Counted from the first letter of the stretch, positions 8,242-16,520 are shown. The stretch is 64,000 bases of DNA from Blastococcus sp. KM273128 (GCF_021698975.1 NZ_SSXA01000010.1:1-64000); one strand, 5' to 3'. A program made the numbers and translations. Notes: a model not told the origin generated them from the sequence alone.

Positions 8242-8400
8242 GCGTCACTCCCGCAGATCCCGGTGGCGCCGGCGCCGTCCGCCCGCGCTCCACCGGCCGC
8301 GAAGCTACACCCGCCGGCCGTGCGCCAGCGCCCAGGACGCCCGTCTCACCCCGAGGGGCTGGGTGGGCCGGGTCACGCCCGCGGGGGCCCTGAGCGTCCG

Positions 8401-8406
8401 TACCAT
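8401..8406 (+). promoter_or_regulatory. -10 hexamer of a probable leaderless promoter (KimA-like permease)
   Basis: TACCAT is followed by six bases and the GTG start at 8413. The region upstream lacks a ribosome site. Confidence 0.55.
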
Positions 8407-8412
8407 CGCGCC

Positions 8413-10455
8413 GTGCCAAGCCTGTCCGACCTCGGACAACTACCGAAACGCCTCGTCCTCGGCCGCCCCGTCCGCAGCGACCGAGCGGGGGAGTCGTTGC
8501 TCCCCAAGCGGCTCGCCCTGCCGATCTTCGCCAGCGACCCGCTCTCCTCCGTGGCCTACGCCACGCAGGAGATCCTCATCGTCCTCACCCTGGCCGGGAC
8601 GGCGTTCCTCTTCTTCGCCCCCTGGATCGCCATCGGCGTCGTGGTGCTCCTCACGACGGTGGTGCTCTCCTACCGGCAGGTGGTGCGGGCCTACCCCTCA
8701 GGCGGCGGCGACTACGAGGTCGCCCTCAGGAACCACGGGCAGTGGGCCGGCGTGACGGTGGCGAGCGCGCTGCTCGTCGACTACGTCCTGACCGTCGCGG
8801 TGTCGGTGTCGGCGGGCACGGACAACATCATCTCGGCGTTCCCCGAGCTCAACGAGCACCGGGTGCCGATCGCCCTGGGCCTGGTGGCGCTGCTGGCCGC
8901 GGTCAACCTGCGCGGCGTCCGGGAGTCGGGCCGCACCTTCGCCGCACCGACCTACCTGTTCATCAGCGGCATCCTGGTCATGGTCGTCACCGGCCTGCTC
9001 CGGTACTTCGTCGCGGGCGGGGAGCTGGTGGCGGAGAGCTCGTCGTGGTCCGTGCTGCCCGAGCCGGGCTACGAGCAGGTCACCGGCCTGGCGCTGATCT
9101 TCTTCGTGCTGCGCGCCTTCGCCTCCGGGTGCACGGCGCTCACCGGTGTCGAGGCGATCGCCAACGGCGTCCCCGCCTTCCGCCCGCCCAAGAGCCGCAA
9201 CGCGGCGACCACCCTGGCGCTGATGGGCGGCATCGCGGCCACCATGTTCGCCGGGGTCACCGCGCTGGCCCTGCTCGCGGACGTGAAGTACGTCGAGAAC
9301 ACCTGCGACCTGGTCGGGTTCCCCGGGGACTGCGAGACCGACCCGCAGCGCACGGTCATCGCCCAGCTCGCGGCGGCCACCTTCGGCGGCGACACCTCGT
9401 TCGGCTTCTTCTACGTGCAGGCGGCCACCGCGCTGGTGCTCGTCCTGGCGGCCAACACGGCGTTCAACGGGTTCCCGCTGCTGGGCAACGTGCTCGCCCA
9501 GGACCGGTTCATGCCGCGGCAGCTGCACACCCGCGGCGACAAGCTGGTCTACAGCAACGGCATCCTGCTGCTCGCCGGGTTCGCCGGGCTGCTCATCGTC
9601 GCCTTCGACGCCGACGTCAACCGGCTCATCCAGATGTACATCGTCGGCGTCTTCACCAGCTTCACGCTGGGCCAGACCGGCATGGTGCGGCACTGGAACC
9701 GCGAGCTGCGCGGGGTCGGCGACCCGGGGGTGCGGGCCCGCATCCGGCGATCCCAGGCGATCAACGCCGTCGGCGGCACGCTCACCGGCGTCGTCCTCGT
9801 GATCATCGTCGTCACCAAGTTCACCCACGGCGCGTGGCTGGTGCTGCTGGCCATGCCCGTCCTCGTCGCGCTGATGAAGGGCATCAACCGGCACTACTGC
9901 CACGTGTCCGAGCAGCTCGAGCCCGACACCGACGCGCGCACCCTGCCGAGCAAGGTGCACGCCGTCGTCCTCGTCTCCAAGGTGCACAAGCCGACGCTGC
10001 GGGCGCTGAGCTTCGCGCGGGCGACCCGACCCGACGCGCTGACCGCCCTCACGGTCAACGTCGACGACGGCGAGACCCGCGCGCTGCAGGCCGACTGGCA
10101 GCGCTACGACATCCCGGTCCCGCTCACCGTGCTCGAGTCGCCGTACCGGGAGATCACCCGTCCGGTGCTCGACTACGTGAAGGGCATCCGGCGGGACAGC
10201 CCGCGCGAGCTGGTGGTGGTCTTCGTGCCGCAGTACGTCGTCGGGCACTGGTGGGAGAACGTGCTGCACAACCAGAGCGCGCTGCGCCTGCGCGCCCGGC
10301 TGCAGTTCCAGCCCGGCGTGATGATCACGACGGTGCCGTGGCAGCTGGAGAGCTCGGTGGGTGCCGACGAGGACGGCCGCCGCGGCGGGCCGGCCCCCGG
10401 CGACCTGCGGCGCGGGTTCACCGACGACGAGGTCGACGTGACGCCCTATGGCTGA
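8413..10455 (+). CDS. APC-superfamily permease, KimA-like (probable potassium importer)
   Basis: A 680-aa membrane protein with about twelve hydrophobic segments over residues 50-470 and a soluble C-terminal domain. The N-terminal stretch LALPIFASDPLSSVAYATQE is typical of the KimA/YdaO potassium-importer branch of the APC superfamily, as is the length with a soluble tail. The tail (SKVHAVVLVSKVHKPTLRAL onward) looks like a USP-type alpha/beta domain. It is divergent from ceoB/ceoC and co-directional with the methyltransferase gene, which it overlaps by eight bases. Potassium as substrate is inferred from family resemblance and the RCK neighbours. A generic amino-acid permease is the alternative. 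Confidence 0.85.
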   Translation: MPSLSDLGQLPKRLVLGRPVRSDRAGESLLPKRLALPIFASDPLSSVAYATQEILIVLTLAGTAFLFFAPWIAIGVVVLLTTVVLSYRQVVRAYPSGGGDYEVALRNHGQWAGVTVASALLVDYVLTVAVSVSAGTDNIISAFPELNEHRVPIALGLVALLAAVNLRGVRESGRTFAAPTYLFISGILVMVVTGLLRYFVAGGELVAESSSWSVLPEPGYEQVTGLALIFFVLRAFASGCTALTGVEAIANGVPAFRPPKSRNAATTLALMGGIAATMFAGVTALALLADVKYVENTCDLVGFPGDCETDPQRTVIAQLAAATFGGDTSFGFFYVQAATALVLVLAANTAFNGFPLLGNVLAQDRFMPRQLHTRGDKLVYSNGILLLAGFAGLLIVAFDADVNRLIQMYIVGVFTSFTLGQTGMVRHWNRELRGVGDPGVRARIRRSQAINAVGGTLTGVVLVIIVVTKFTHGAWLVLLAMPVLVALMKGINRHYCHVSEQLEPDTDARTLPSKVHAVVLVSKVHKPTLRALSFARATRPDALTALTVNVDDGETRALQADWQRYDIPVPLTVLESPYREITRPVLDYVKGIRRDSPRELVVVFVPQYVVGHWWENVLHNQSALRLRARLQFQPGVMITTVPWQLESSVGADEDGRRGGPAPGDLRRGFTDDEVDVTPYG

Positions 10456-11788
10456 GAAGGGACCCCGTCCTCCCCGGCCCCCGCGGGCTCGCGGCGGGCC
10501 CCTGCGCCGGGGCCGTTCCAGCCCGCCACCGGACAAGGGGCTCGGGTGGGTCGGGCGGGAGTTCGAGGTCGAGGTGGGGCCGGTCGCGCACGGGGGGCAC
10601 TGCGTCGCCCGGCACGAGGGCCGCGTGGTCTTCGTCCGGCACACGCTCCCCGGCGAGCGGGTGCGGGTCCGCGTCACCGAGGACCGGCACCCCGGCTTCT
10701 GCCGCGCCGACGCCGTCGAGGTGCTCGATGCCGCGCCCGCGCGGGTGGCGCGCCCCTGCCCGTACAGCGGCCCGGGGAAGTGCGGGGGCTGCGACTGGCA
10801 GCACGTGGACCCGGCCGAGCAGCGCCGGCTCAAGGCGGCGGTGGTCCGCGAGCAGCTGGTGCGCCTCGGCGGCCTGGACGAGCAGGACTCGGTGGTCTCC
10901 GGGCTCGCCGTGGAGGAGCTGCCCGGTGGCCCGCTGCGCTGGCGCTCCCGGGCCCGCTTCGCCGTCGACCGCACCGGCGCCGCGGGTCTGCGCCGGCACC
11001 GCTCGCACGACGTCGTGGTGCTCGACGACTGCCCGATCACCGTGGAGCCGGCCGCGCGGGCGGTGCTCGGCCGCCGCTGGCTCGACGCGGGCGCCGTCGA
11101 CGTGTCCATCGACTCCGCCGGTGCGGTGACGACCGCCCCGCTCGACCGCCGCGGCCGCCCGCGCGCCGCCGAGGTCCGGCGGACGGGGGAGGAGCTGCCC
11201 GTGCCGGCCGGCCGTGCCGAGCGGCGCGCCGGCGGGCGGGACTGGGAGGTCGAGGGCACCGGCTTCTGGCAGGTGCACCCCGCCGCGGCCGACGCGCTGG
11301 TGGAGGCCGTCACCGGCTTCGCCGCCGCGACCGACGGGGAGACCGTGCTCGACCTGTACGCCGGCGCCGGGCTGTTCGGCGGCGCGCTCGCCCCGGCGGT
11401 GGGCGCCGGCGGCCGGGTGGTCTGCGTCGAGGCCGATCCCGGCGCCTGCGCGGCCGCGGACGCCAACCTCGCCGACCTGCCCCAGGCCGAGGTGTGGCAG
11501 GGCGAGGTGGACGCCGACGGGCTGGTCGACCTGCTCGCCGAGCTGGGGTCCGGGCCGGACGTCGTCGTCCTCGACCCGCCCCGCGCCGGCGCCGGGACGG
11601 CGGTGAGCCGCCTGCTGGCCGGGACCGGCGCGCGGGCGGTGGTCTACGTCGCCTGCGACCCCGCTGCCCTGGGCCGGGACGTCGCCGCGTTCGCCGCCGC
11701 GGGGTACCGGCTCGCCGCGCTGCGCGGGTTCGACGCCTTCCCGATGACCGCGCACGTGGAGTGCGTCGCGCTGCTCGTGCCCGCCTGA
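10448..11788 (+). CDS. TRAM-domain class I SAM-dependent RNA methyltransferase (TrmA/RlmD family)
   Basis: Methylates C5 of a uridine in rRNA or tRNA. The 446-aa protein has a TRAM domain at about residues 38-95, an iron-sulphur cluster motif (C104, C112, C115 and the later DDCPI cysteine), the SAM loop LDLYAGAGLFGG, the DPPRAG motif and a catalytic cysteine in YVACDPAALGRD (about C403). Which uridine is modified cannot be told. The ATG overlaps the permease stop by eight bases. Residues about 4-25 (GPRPPRPPRARGGPLRRGRS) are encoded by a dispersed intergenic repeat, so the native N terminus has been extended or replaced. No later ATG or GTG precedes the TRAM domain. Confidence 0.9.
   Translation: MAEKGPRPPRPPRARGGPLRRGRSSPPPDKGLGWVGREFEVEVGPVAHGGHCVARHEGRVVFVRHTLPGERVRVRVTEDRHPGFCRADAVEVLDAAPARVARPCPYSGPGKCGGCDWQHVDPAEQRRLKAAVVREQLVRLGGLDEQDSVVSGLAVEELPGGPLRWRSRARFAVDRTGAAGLRRHRSHDVVVLDDCPITVEPAARAVLGRRWLDAGAVDVSIDSAGAVTTAPLDRRGRPRAAEVRRTGEELPVPAGRAERRAGGRDWEVEGTGFWQVHPAAADALVEAVTGFAAATDGETVLDLYAGAGLFGGALAPAVGAGGRVVCVEADPGACAAADANLADLPQAEVWQGEVDADGLVDLLAELGSGPDVVVLDPPRAGAGTAVSRLLAGTGARAVVYVACDPAALGRDVAAFAAAGYRLAALRGFDAFPMTAHVECVALLVPA
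10457..10520 (+). repeat. Dispersed hairpin repeat, copy C, inside the RNA methyltransferase coding region
   Basis: From AAGGGACCCC two bases after the permease stop codon to GGGGCCGTTCCA. The core GGGCTCGCGGCGGGCCCCTG matches copies B and D. It lies in the first 25 codons of the overlapping methyltransferase frame. Confidence 0.75.
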
Positions 11789-11913
11789 GGGGTCGCACGC
11801 ACCGGTACGTGGCGGTTCGGCGACGGACGACCACTCCCGTCGCAGCAGTCACACGCGTCGACCTCCCCGGTCGTCCCCTGCGTAGCGTCCGCCGGGTGAC
11901 GAAGGAGGAACCG

Positions 11914-12045
11914 ATGCAGCGCACGACCAGTGCCCACCCGCAGGTGGCGGCGGCCCGCAAGCTCCTGGCGCTCGGGTGGTGGTTCGTCGCCGCCGGGGCC
12001 GCGCTCGCGCTGGGGCTCGAGGTGGAGGACGGCGTCGCCCTCTGA
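11914..12045 (+). CDS. Small single-helix membrane peptide (43 aa)
   Basis: A 43-residue open frame: a polar N terminus, then a hydrophobic helix (LLALGWWFVAAGAALALGL) and the acidic end EVEDGVAL. AGGAGG stands five bases before the ATG, one of the best ribosome sites in the window. A GTG at 11896, seven bases after TAGCGT, could instead give a leaderless 49-aa version. I do not recognise the peptide. The strong translation signals and typical membrane-anchor composition argue for a real gene. Confidence 0.5.
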   Translation: MQRTTSAHPQVAAARKLLALGWWFVAAGAALALGLEVEDGVAL

Positions 12046-12101
12046 CCACGGACGGCGGGCCGCCGCGCCCGCCCGGCTGCTCGCAGCGGAGCGGCCCTGG
12101 T

Positions 12102-12107
12102 TACGGT
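12102..12107 (+). promoter_or_regulatory. -10 hexamer of a probable leaderless promoter (DUF4177 gene)
   Basis: TACGGT, six bases, then GTG at 12114. Confidence 0.55.
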
Positions 12108-12113
12108 CAGGGG

Positions 12114-12341
12114 GTGCCCACGTGGGAATACGCCTCGGTCATTACCGCCAACGATGCGGAGTCGCAGCGGGCCGGCGTGAGCGTCAAGCTCCCCGGCGGT
12201 CAGCTCGAACGCCAGCAGGGCGACACCAGCTCGGTGCTCAACAAGCTCGGTGCCGAGGGGTGGGAGCTGGTCAGCTACCACTCCAGCGGCGCGGGAACCT
12301 GGGGGTTCGAGCAGTTCTGGCTCAAGCGCCAGTCCTCCTGA
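12114..12341 (+). CDS. DUF4177-like small protein
   Basis: A 75-aa protein with the pattern of DUF4177: an aromatic start (WEYASV), a variable middle, then LNKLGAEGWELVSYHS and a final FEQFWLKR strand. Members are short alpha/beta proteins without known activity. The GTG start is set by the TACGGT hexamer. It stands alone, ending 17 bases before an SOS-type palindrome that serves the next gene. Confidence 0.8.
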   Translation: MPTWEYASVITANDAESQRAGVSVKLPGGQLERQQGDTSSVLNKLGAEGWELVSYHSSGAGTWGFEQFWLKRQSS

Positions 12342-12358
12342 CCCGACACGCCCCGGGA

Positions 12359-12374
12359 TCGAACGCGTGTTCGA
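12359..12374. promoter_or_regulatory. Perfect LexA (SOS) box
   Basis: TCGAAC-GCGT-GTTCGA is a perfect palindrome that fits the Gram-positive/actinobacterial LexA consensus CGAACNNNNGTTCG and extends it by one base on each side. It ends nine bases before the proposed -10 of the gene at 12396, where bound LexA would block RNA polymerase. No second box was found in the window, including upstream of uvrB. Confidence 0.8.
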
Positions 12375-12383
12375 CCCGTGGGG

Positions 12384-12389
12384 CAGAAT
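12384..12389 (+). promoter_or_regulatory. -10 hexamer of the LexA-box gene, probably leaderless
   Basis: CAGAAT, six bases, then GTG at 12396. It differs from TANNNT at the first base, but has the same spacing as the other leaderless promoters here. Confidence 0.45.
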
Positions 12390-12395
12390 GGTGCG

Positions 12396-12764
12396 GTGGG
12401 GACGACGCTGCCGCCGGGCTGGCCGGAGGAGGTGCGCCCGCCGGGCGCGCCCGACTGGGAGCGCACCGCCGTCGCCTGGCTGTTCGACCTGGTGCCCCCG
12501 GACTACCGCGCCCACGAGGTGCTGCGCCGGTACCCCGCGCTGCTCGCCCGGTTCGCCGGTGACCACGTCGCCGCCGGTCTGGAGGCGGCCCGCGCCGGCT
12601 GGCGCACGCTGCGGGTGGAGCTCGCCGACCAGCTGCCGCCGGAGGCGATCGAGGCGGCGATGGGCGCCTACGAGCGGGAGGGCGCCCGGCTGGCCGCAGC
12701 GGCCCGCGGGGTCGAGGTCGTCGGCGGGGCGCTGAGGGGGGAGCGCTGGGTGCCGCGGCTGTGA
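12396..12764 (+). CDS. Actinobacterial hypothetical protein under a LexA box
   Basis: A 122-aa soluble, mostly helical protein. Its features are an N-terminal [28 protein letters not shown], a PPDYR motif, then helices with [20 protein letters not shown], and a C-terminal GERWVPRL. I believe similar proteins are widespread in Actinobacteria as unnamed hypotheticals, but I know no function. The start is GTG 12396 because of the -10 spacing. The perfect LexA box 22 bases upstream predicts induction by DNA damage. The gene sits just before dxs but has its own promoter, so a damage-response role is inferred from regulation, not from sequence. Confidence 0.78.
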   Translation: MGTTLPPGWPEEVRPPGAPDWERTAVAWLFDLVPPDYRAHEVLRRYPALLARFAGDHVAAGLEAARAGWRTLRVELADQLPPEAIEAAMGAYEREGARLAAAARGVEVVGGALRGERWVPRL

Positions 12765-12812
12765 GCTGCATCCGCTCCACCCGTTCGACCGGAAGTGCCG
12801 GGGAACCGCAGT

Positions 12813-12818
12813 TACAGT
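12813..12818 (+). promoter_or_regulatory. -10 hexamer of the dxs promoter
   Basis: TACAGT lies 52 bases before the dxs GTG. A transcript would start near 12825 with a leader of about 45 bases that includes GAGAGG at 12851. Confidence 0.4.
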
Positions 12819-12870
12819 GGATCGGCGGCTGCTCCCCGTCGCCGCCCGACCGAGAGGACACCGCCGCACC

Positions 12871-14790
12871 GTGCCGCTCCTGCGATCGCTGCAGGGCCCG
12901 GAGGACGTCAGGGCCCTCGAGTCCGAAGCGCTACCCGCCCTCGCCGCGGAGATCCGTGACGCCCTGGTCACCAGCGTGGCCCGGACCGGGGGTCACCTCG
13001 GGCCGAACCTGGGCTGCGTCGAGCTGACCATCGCCCTGCACCGGGTGTTCGACTCGCCGCGCGAGCCGATCGTCTTCGACACCGGCCACCAGTCCTACGT
13101 GCACAAGATGCTCACCGGCCGGGTCGACGGCTTCGAGCGGCTGCGCCAGCGCGGCGGCCTCTCCGGCTACCCGAGCCGGGCCGAGAGCGACCACGACTGG
13201 GTGGAGAACAGCCACGCCTCCACCTCGCTGTCCTACGCCGACGGGCTGGCCAAGGCCTTCGCGATCCGGGGCGACTCCCGCCCCGTGGTCGCCGTCATCG
13301 GCGACGGCGCGCTCACCGGGGGCATGGCGTGGGAGGCGCTGAACAACATCGCCGCCGCGCAGGACCGCCCGGTCGTCATCGTCGTCAACGACAACGGCCG
13401 CTCCTACTCGCCCACGATCGGTGGCGTCGCCGACGCGCTGGCCACCCTGCGGCTGCGCCCCGGCTACGAGAACGCGCTGCTCCAGGTGCGCCAGGCGCTG
13501 CACCGTGCCCCCGTCGTCGGCTCGGCGCTCTACGACGCGCTGCACGCCATCAAGAAGGGCCTCAAGGACGTCCTCTCGCCGCAGGGCATGTTCGAGGACC
13601 TCGGCCTGAAGTACGTCGGCCCGGTCGACGGCCACGACATCCGCGCGGTGGAGTCGGCGCTGCGCCGGGCCCGCTCCTTCGGCGGGCCGGTCATCGTGCA
13701 CGCCGTCACCACCAAGGGCTACGGCTACCCGCCGGCCGAGACCGACCAGATCGACGCCTGGCACGCGACCGGGGTGTTCGACCCCGACAGCGGCGCCAGC
13801 GCACGCAAGACCGGGCTGGCCTGGACCGACGCCTTCGCCGACGAGCTGGTGCGCGTGGGCGCCGAGCGGCCCGACGTCGTCGCGATCACCGCGGCGATGC
13901 TGCACCCCACCGGTCTGGCCCCGTTCGCCGAGCGCTTCCCCGAGCGCACCTTCGACGTCGGCATCGCCGAGCAGCACGCCCTCACCTCGGCCGCCGGCCT
14001 GGCCATGGCGGGGCTGCACCCGGTCGTCGCCGTGTACTCGACGTTCCTCAACCGGGCGTTCGACCAGCTGCTCATGGACGTCGCGCTGCACCGGCAGCCG
14101 GTGACGGTGGTGCTCGACCGCGCCGGGGTCACCGGTGACGACGGCGCCTCGCACAACGGCATGTGGGACATGTCGATCCTCTCGGTGGTGCCCGGCCTCG
14201 CCCTGGCCGCGCCGCGCGACGAGGCGACCCTGCGGGAGGCGCTGCGCGAGGCGGTCGACATCACCGACGGACCGTCGGTCGTGCGCTTCCCGAAGGGCTC
14301 GCTGCCGCCGGACATCCCGGCGGTCGAGCGGCGCGGGCCGGTGGACGTGCTGCGCCGCGGGAGCCGGGCGGAGGTGCTGCTGGTCGCCGTCGGATCGATG
14401 GTCCCGATGTGCCAGGCCGTCGCCGAGCGCGCCGCGGACCACGGCATCGAGGTGACCGTCGTCGACCCGCGCTGGGTGCTGCCGGTCTCCACCGAGCTGG
14501 TCGAGCTGGCCGCCGGGCACCGGCTGGTCGTCACCGTGGAGGACGGCGGCCGCGCCGGGGGAGTGGGCACCACGCTCAGCCAGGCGCTGCAGGACCGCGA
14601 CGTCGACGTGCCCGTGCGCACCCTCGGCCTGCCGCAGCAGTTCTTCGAGCACGGCAGCCGCGGGCAGGTGCTCGCCGACGCGGGGCTGACCGAGCAGGAC
14701 GTCGCCCGGCGGATCGCGGAGTGGACCGCCCGGCTGACCGAGCGCGCCGGGGATGGCGTCGCCGAGGCGGCCGTCGAGGACCGGGCGTGA
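12871..14790 (+). CDS. dxs: 1-deoxy-D-xylulose-5-phosphate synthase
   Basis: Condenses pyruvate and glyceraldehyde 3-phosphate in the first step of the MEP isoprenoid pathway, with thiamine diphosphate. The 639-aa length is normal. Visible motifs are [13 protein letters not shown], the thiamine-diphosphate box starting GDG at residues 144-146 and closing with NDN about 30 residues later, GPVDGHD, and the transketolase half with [17 protein letters not shown] and [13 protein letters not shown] 12871 is chosen because the frame upstream would add basic residues before the conserved [10 protein letters not shown]. It overlaps the next gene by four bases. A thiamine-binding protein as partner is striking, since this enzyme needs thiamine diphosphate. 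Confidence 0.96.
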   Translation: MPLLRSLQGPEDVRALESEALPALAAEIRDALVTSVARTGGHLGPNLGCVELTIALHRVFDSPREPIVFDTGHQSYVHKMLTGRVDGFERLRQRGGLSGYPSRAESDHDWVENSHASTSLSYADGLAKAFAIRGDSRPVVAVIGDGALTGGMAWEALNNIAAAQDRPVVIVVNDNGRSYSPTIGGVADALATLRLRPGYENALLQVRQALHRAPVVGSALYDALHAIKKGLKDVLSPQGMFEDLGLKYVGPVDGHDIRAVESALRRARSFGGPVIVHAVTTKGYGYPPAETDQIDAWHATGVFDPDSGASARKTGLAWTDAFADELVRVGAERPDVVAITAAMLHPTGLAPFAERFPERTFDVGIAEQHALTSAAGLAMAGLHPVVAVYSTFLNRAFDQLLMDVALHRQPVTVVLDRAGVTGDDGASHNGMWDMSILSVVPGLALAAPRDEATLREALREAVDITDGPSVVRFPKGSLPPDIPAVERRGPVDVLRRGSRAEVLLVAVGSMVPMCQAVAERAADHGIEVTVVDPRWVLPVSTELVELAAGHRLVVTVEDGGRAGGVGTTLSQALQDRDVDVPVRTLGLPQQFFEHGSRGQVLADAGLTEQDVARRIAEWTARLTERAGDGVAEAAVEDRA

Positions 14791-15071
14791 CGGTGATAGC
14801 GGAGATCCAGGTGGCGCCCTCGCCGCCCGGCACCGCCGACGACCCGCACGCCCACGTCGAGGCGGCGATCGCCGTCATCCGGGCCTCCGGGCTGCACCAC
14901 GAGGTGGGTGCCCTGGGCACCACGCTCGAGGGCGAGGCCGACGAGGTGTGGGCCACGCTGCGCGCCGCGCACGAGGCGATGCTGGCCGCCGGCGCCTCCG
15001 CCGGGCTCTCGCACATCAAGGTGGCATCGGTGAACCGGACGATGGACAGCCTCACCGCCAAGTTCCGCTGA
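14787..15071 (+). CDS. MTH1187/YkoF-type thiamine-binding protein
   Basis: A 94-aa ferredoxin-like-fold protein of the MTH1187 family, some members of which bind thiamine. Recognisable parts are the N-terminal [11 protein letters not shown] strand, [29 protein letters not shown] and the C-terminal [10 protein letters not shown]. Its GTG overlaps the dxs TGA (GTGA), so translation is coupled to dxs. Coupling to a thiamine-diphosphate enzyme fits cofactor handling, but thiamine binding is inferred. It ends just before a strong bidirectional hairpin. Confidence 0.83.
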   Translation: MTVIAEIQVAPSPPGTADDPHAHVEAAIAVIRASGLHHEVGALGTTLEGEADEVWATLRAAHEAMLAAGASAGLSHIKVASVNRTMDSLTAKFR

Positions 15072-15092
15072 GGACTGCCTCTCCCGCGCCGG

Positions 15093-15134
15093 GCAGCAGC
15101 CCACCTCGCGGTGTGCCACGAGGTGGGCTGCTGC
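15093..15134. terminator. Bidirectional terminator hairpin, 16-bp perfect stem
   Basis: GCAGCAGCCCACCTCG pairs perfectly with CGAGGTGGGCTGCTGC across a ten-base loop. It lies between two convergent genes, 22 and 25 bases from their stops. No U-tract follows, as is usual in such GC-rich genomes. Confidence 0.8.
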
Positions 15135-15158
15135 ATCGCGAGGTCGGGACCCCGTCGG

Positions 15159-16304
15159 TCAGCTCGCCGGGAAGGACCGCTCGGTCAGCCGCCAGACCTG
15201 CCCGTCGCTGTCGGGGGCGCCGGTGCCCGTGCCGGGCGAGAGCGAGTTGACCGCCACGTACACGTTCCCGAACGCGTCGGTGACCACGCCCGCCGGGGAC
15301 GGCGCGGGCAGCGCGGCCCGCTCGCCCTTCCGCGGCACCAGCACCACCTGACCGGACCCGTCGCCGCCGAACAGCTCGCTGACGTACAGGTTGCCCGCCC
15401 GGTCCTGCGCCGCACCGGTCACCCCGGTGAAGCCCGCCCAGGTCTGCTGGACGGCCCCGGTCCGGCGGTCGAGCTCCCACACCCGGCCGGCGCCGGGCAC
15501 CAGCGACCCGAGGCCGCCCACGATGACGTCGCCGTCGCGGCTGAAGCTCAGCGCCGTCGGCACCGGGTCGCAGGAGTAGCTGCCGTCCTGGTTGGGCCGG
15601 GTGTCGCAGGCACCCCCGGTGATGGTGGGCAGGACGGCGAAGACGCTGATCCGGCCGCGCTTGTCGACGGCGAGGACGGCGTTGGCCGCGGCATCGGCGA
15701 CGAGCACCTTGTCGCCGACGTCGAGCACCGAGTAGGGGTTGGACTCGACACCCTGGCCGTCGGGGTCGTTCGCCGCCTCGAAGGCGCGGACGTCGGCGAC
15801 GACCACGGGCGGCCGGCCCGCCGCCGCGCGCAGCAGCTTGCCCTCCTGCTCCTCCGGCAGCCCCGTGATGCCGTCCGGCACGTCGACGTCCTTGGCGATG
15901 TAGATGCGGCCCAGGGTGCGGGCGCTCGCCGCGTCGTTGCCGGTCGCCCCGGCCCCGGACGGGCCGGCCTCGGACAGCAGGCCGGTCACCACCCGCTGCG
16001 CGGTGACCCCCTCGACCTTCGCCGGGTGCCGCACGATGCTGACCGCCCCGGTGGTCCCGACGCAGACGGTCTCCTCGCCGACGTCGGCGCAGTCGTCGCC
16101 ACCGGTGCCGGACTCCGCGATGACCAGGACCCCGTCACTGGTGAGGTCCAGCTGCCGCGGGTTGTCCAGGTGCCGCGCCACCGGCACCGGCGCCCACCGC
16201 GAAGCTTCGGCGGATCCCGCCGCCGGCGCGGCGGCCGCGGGAGTGATGGCCAGCGCTGTGACCGCCAGGCCGGCGGTGGCCGTTGCACACACGAGACGTC
16301 TCAT
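15159..16304 (-). CDS. Secreted ScyD/ScyE-family beta-propeller protein
   Basis: A 381-aa secreted protein. Residues 1-25 form a classical signal peptide (MRRLVCATATAGLAVTALAI then AAAA for cleavage). The mature part has NHL/SMP-30-like beta-propeller repeats: DNPRQLDLTSDGVLVIAESG, NPYSVLDVGDKVLVADAAAN, PTALSFSRDGDVIVGGLGS, VTGAAQDRAGNLYVSELFGG and GVVTDAFGNVYVAVNSLSPG. Two cysteine pairs (DDCADVGEETVC and CDTRPNQDGSYSC) probably form disulphides. ScyD/ScyE is the family name used for such proteins. There is no scytonemin cluster here, so the ligand is unknown. The ATG has AGGGGAA upstream. Confidence 0.8.
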   Translation of the reverse strand: MRRLVCATATAGLAVTALAITPAAAAPAAGSAEASRWAPVPVARHLDNPRQLDLTSDGVLVIAESGTGGDDCADVGEETVCVGTTGAVSIVRHPAKVEGVTAQRVVTGLLSEAGPSGAGATGNDAASARTLGRIYIAKDVDVPDGITGLPEEQEGKLLRAAAGRPPVVVADVRAFEAANDPDGQGVESNPYSVLDVGDKVLVADAAANAVLAVDKRGRISVFAVLPTITGGACDTRPNQDGSYSCDPVPTALSFSRDGDVIVGGLGSLVPGAGRVWELDRRTGAVQQTWAGFTGVTGAAQDRAGNLYVSELFGGDGSGQVVLVPRKGERAALPAPSPAGVVTDAFGNVYVAVNSLSPGTGTGAPDSDGQVWRLTERSFPAS

Positions 16305-16400
16305 CGTTTCCCCTGCCCAGTCCAGGTATCCGGACCGCGGGTACGGCCCGGTCAGGTCCCGAACCCGTCAGCGGCGCTCGAGGGGCGTCAAGATCTTCCG

Positions 16401-16433
16401 GCGCCGCGGGCGGGGGTGCGCCCCTGGCGGCGC
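16401..16433. terminator. Hairpin between the ScyD-like and fadB genes
   Basis: GCGCCGC and GCGGCGC arms with an inner GGGG/CCCC pair. It precedes a second, stronger hairpin at 16451-16490. It lies upstream of the ScyD-like gene and downstream of fadB, so it most likely terminates fadBA. Confidence 0.4.
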
Positions 16434-16490
16434 CGTCCTCCCTCACCGCAGAGCGTCCTCCCTCACCGCGCACCGTGAGGGAGGACGCTC
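16434..16490. terminator. fadBA terminator with a duplicated left arm
   Basis: GAGCGTCCTCCCTCAC (16451-16466) pairs perfectly with GTGAGGGAGGACGCTC (16475-16490), a 16-bp stem with an eight-base loop. A second copy of the left arm, CGTCCTCCCTCACCGC, lies 20 bases earlier at 16434-16449 and could compete for the same right arm. Confidence 0.7.
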
Positions 16491-16520
16491 GACGATCAGC
16501 TCACCTGATCCCGGCCGGGG

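Noticed and set aside
7576-8412. Upstream extension of the permease frame across ceoB
   Set aside because: The extension lies opposite ceoB and is low-complexity. The leaderless GTG at 8413 precedes the conserved N terminus.
8698-11466. Long minus-strand open frame opposite the permease and methyltransferase
   Set aside because: Complementary-frame artefact of high GC. The opposite strand has clear conserved domains.
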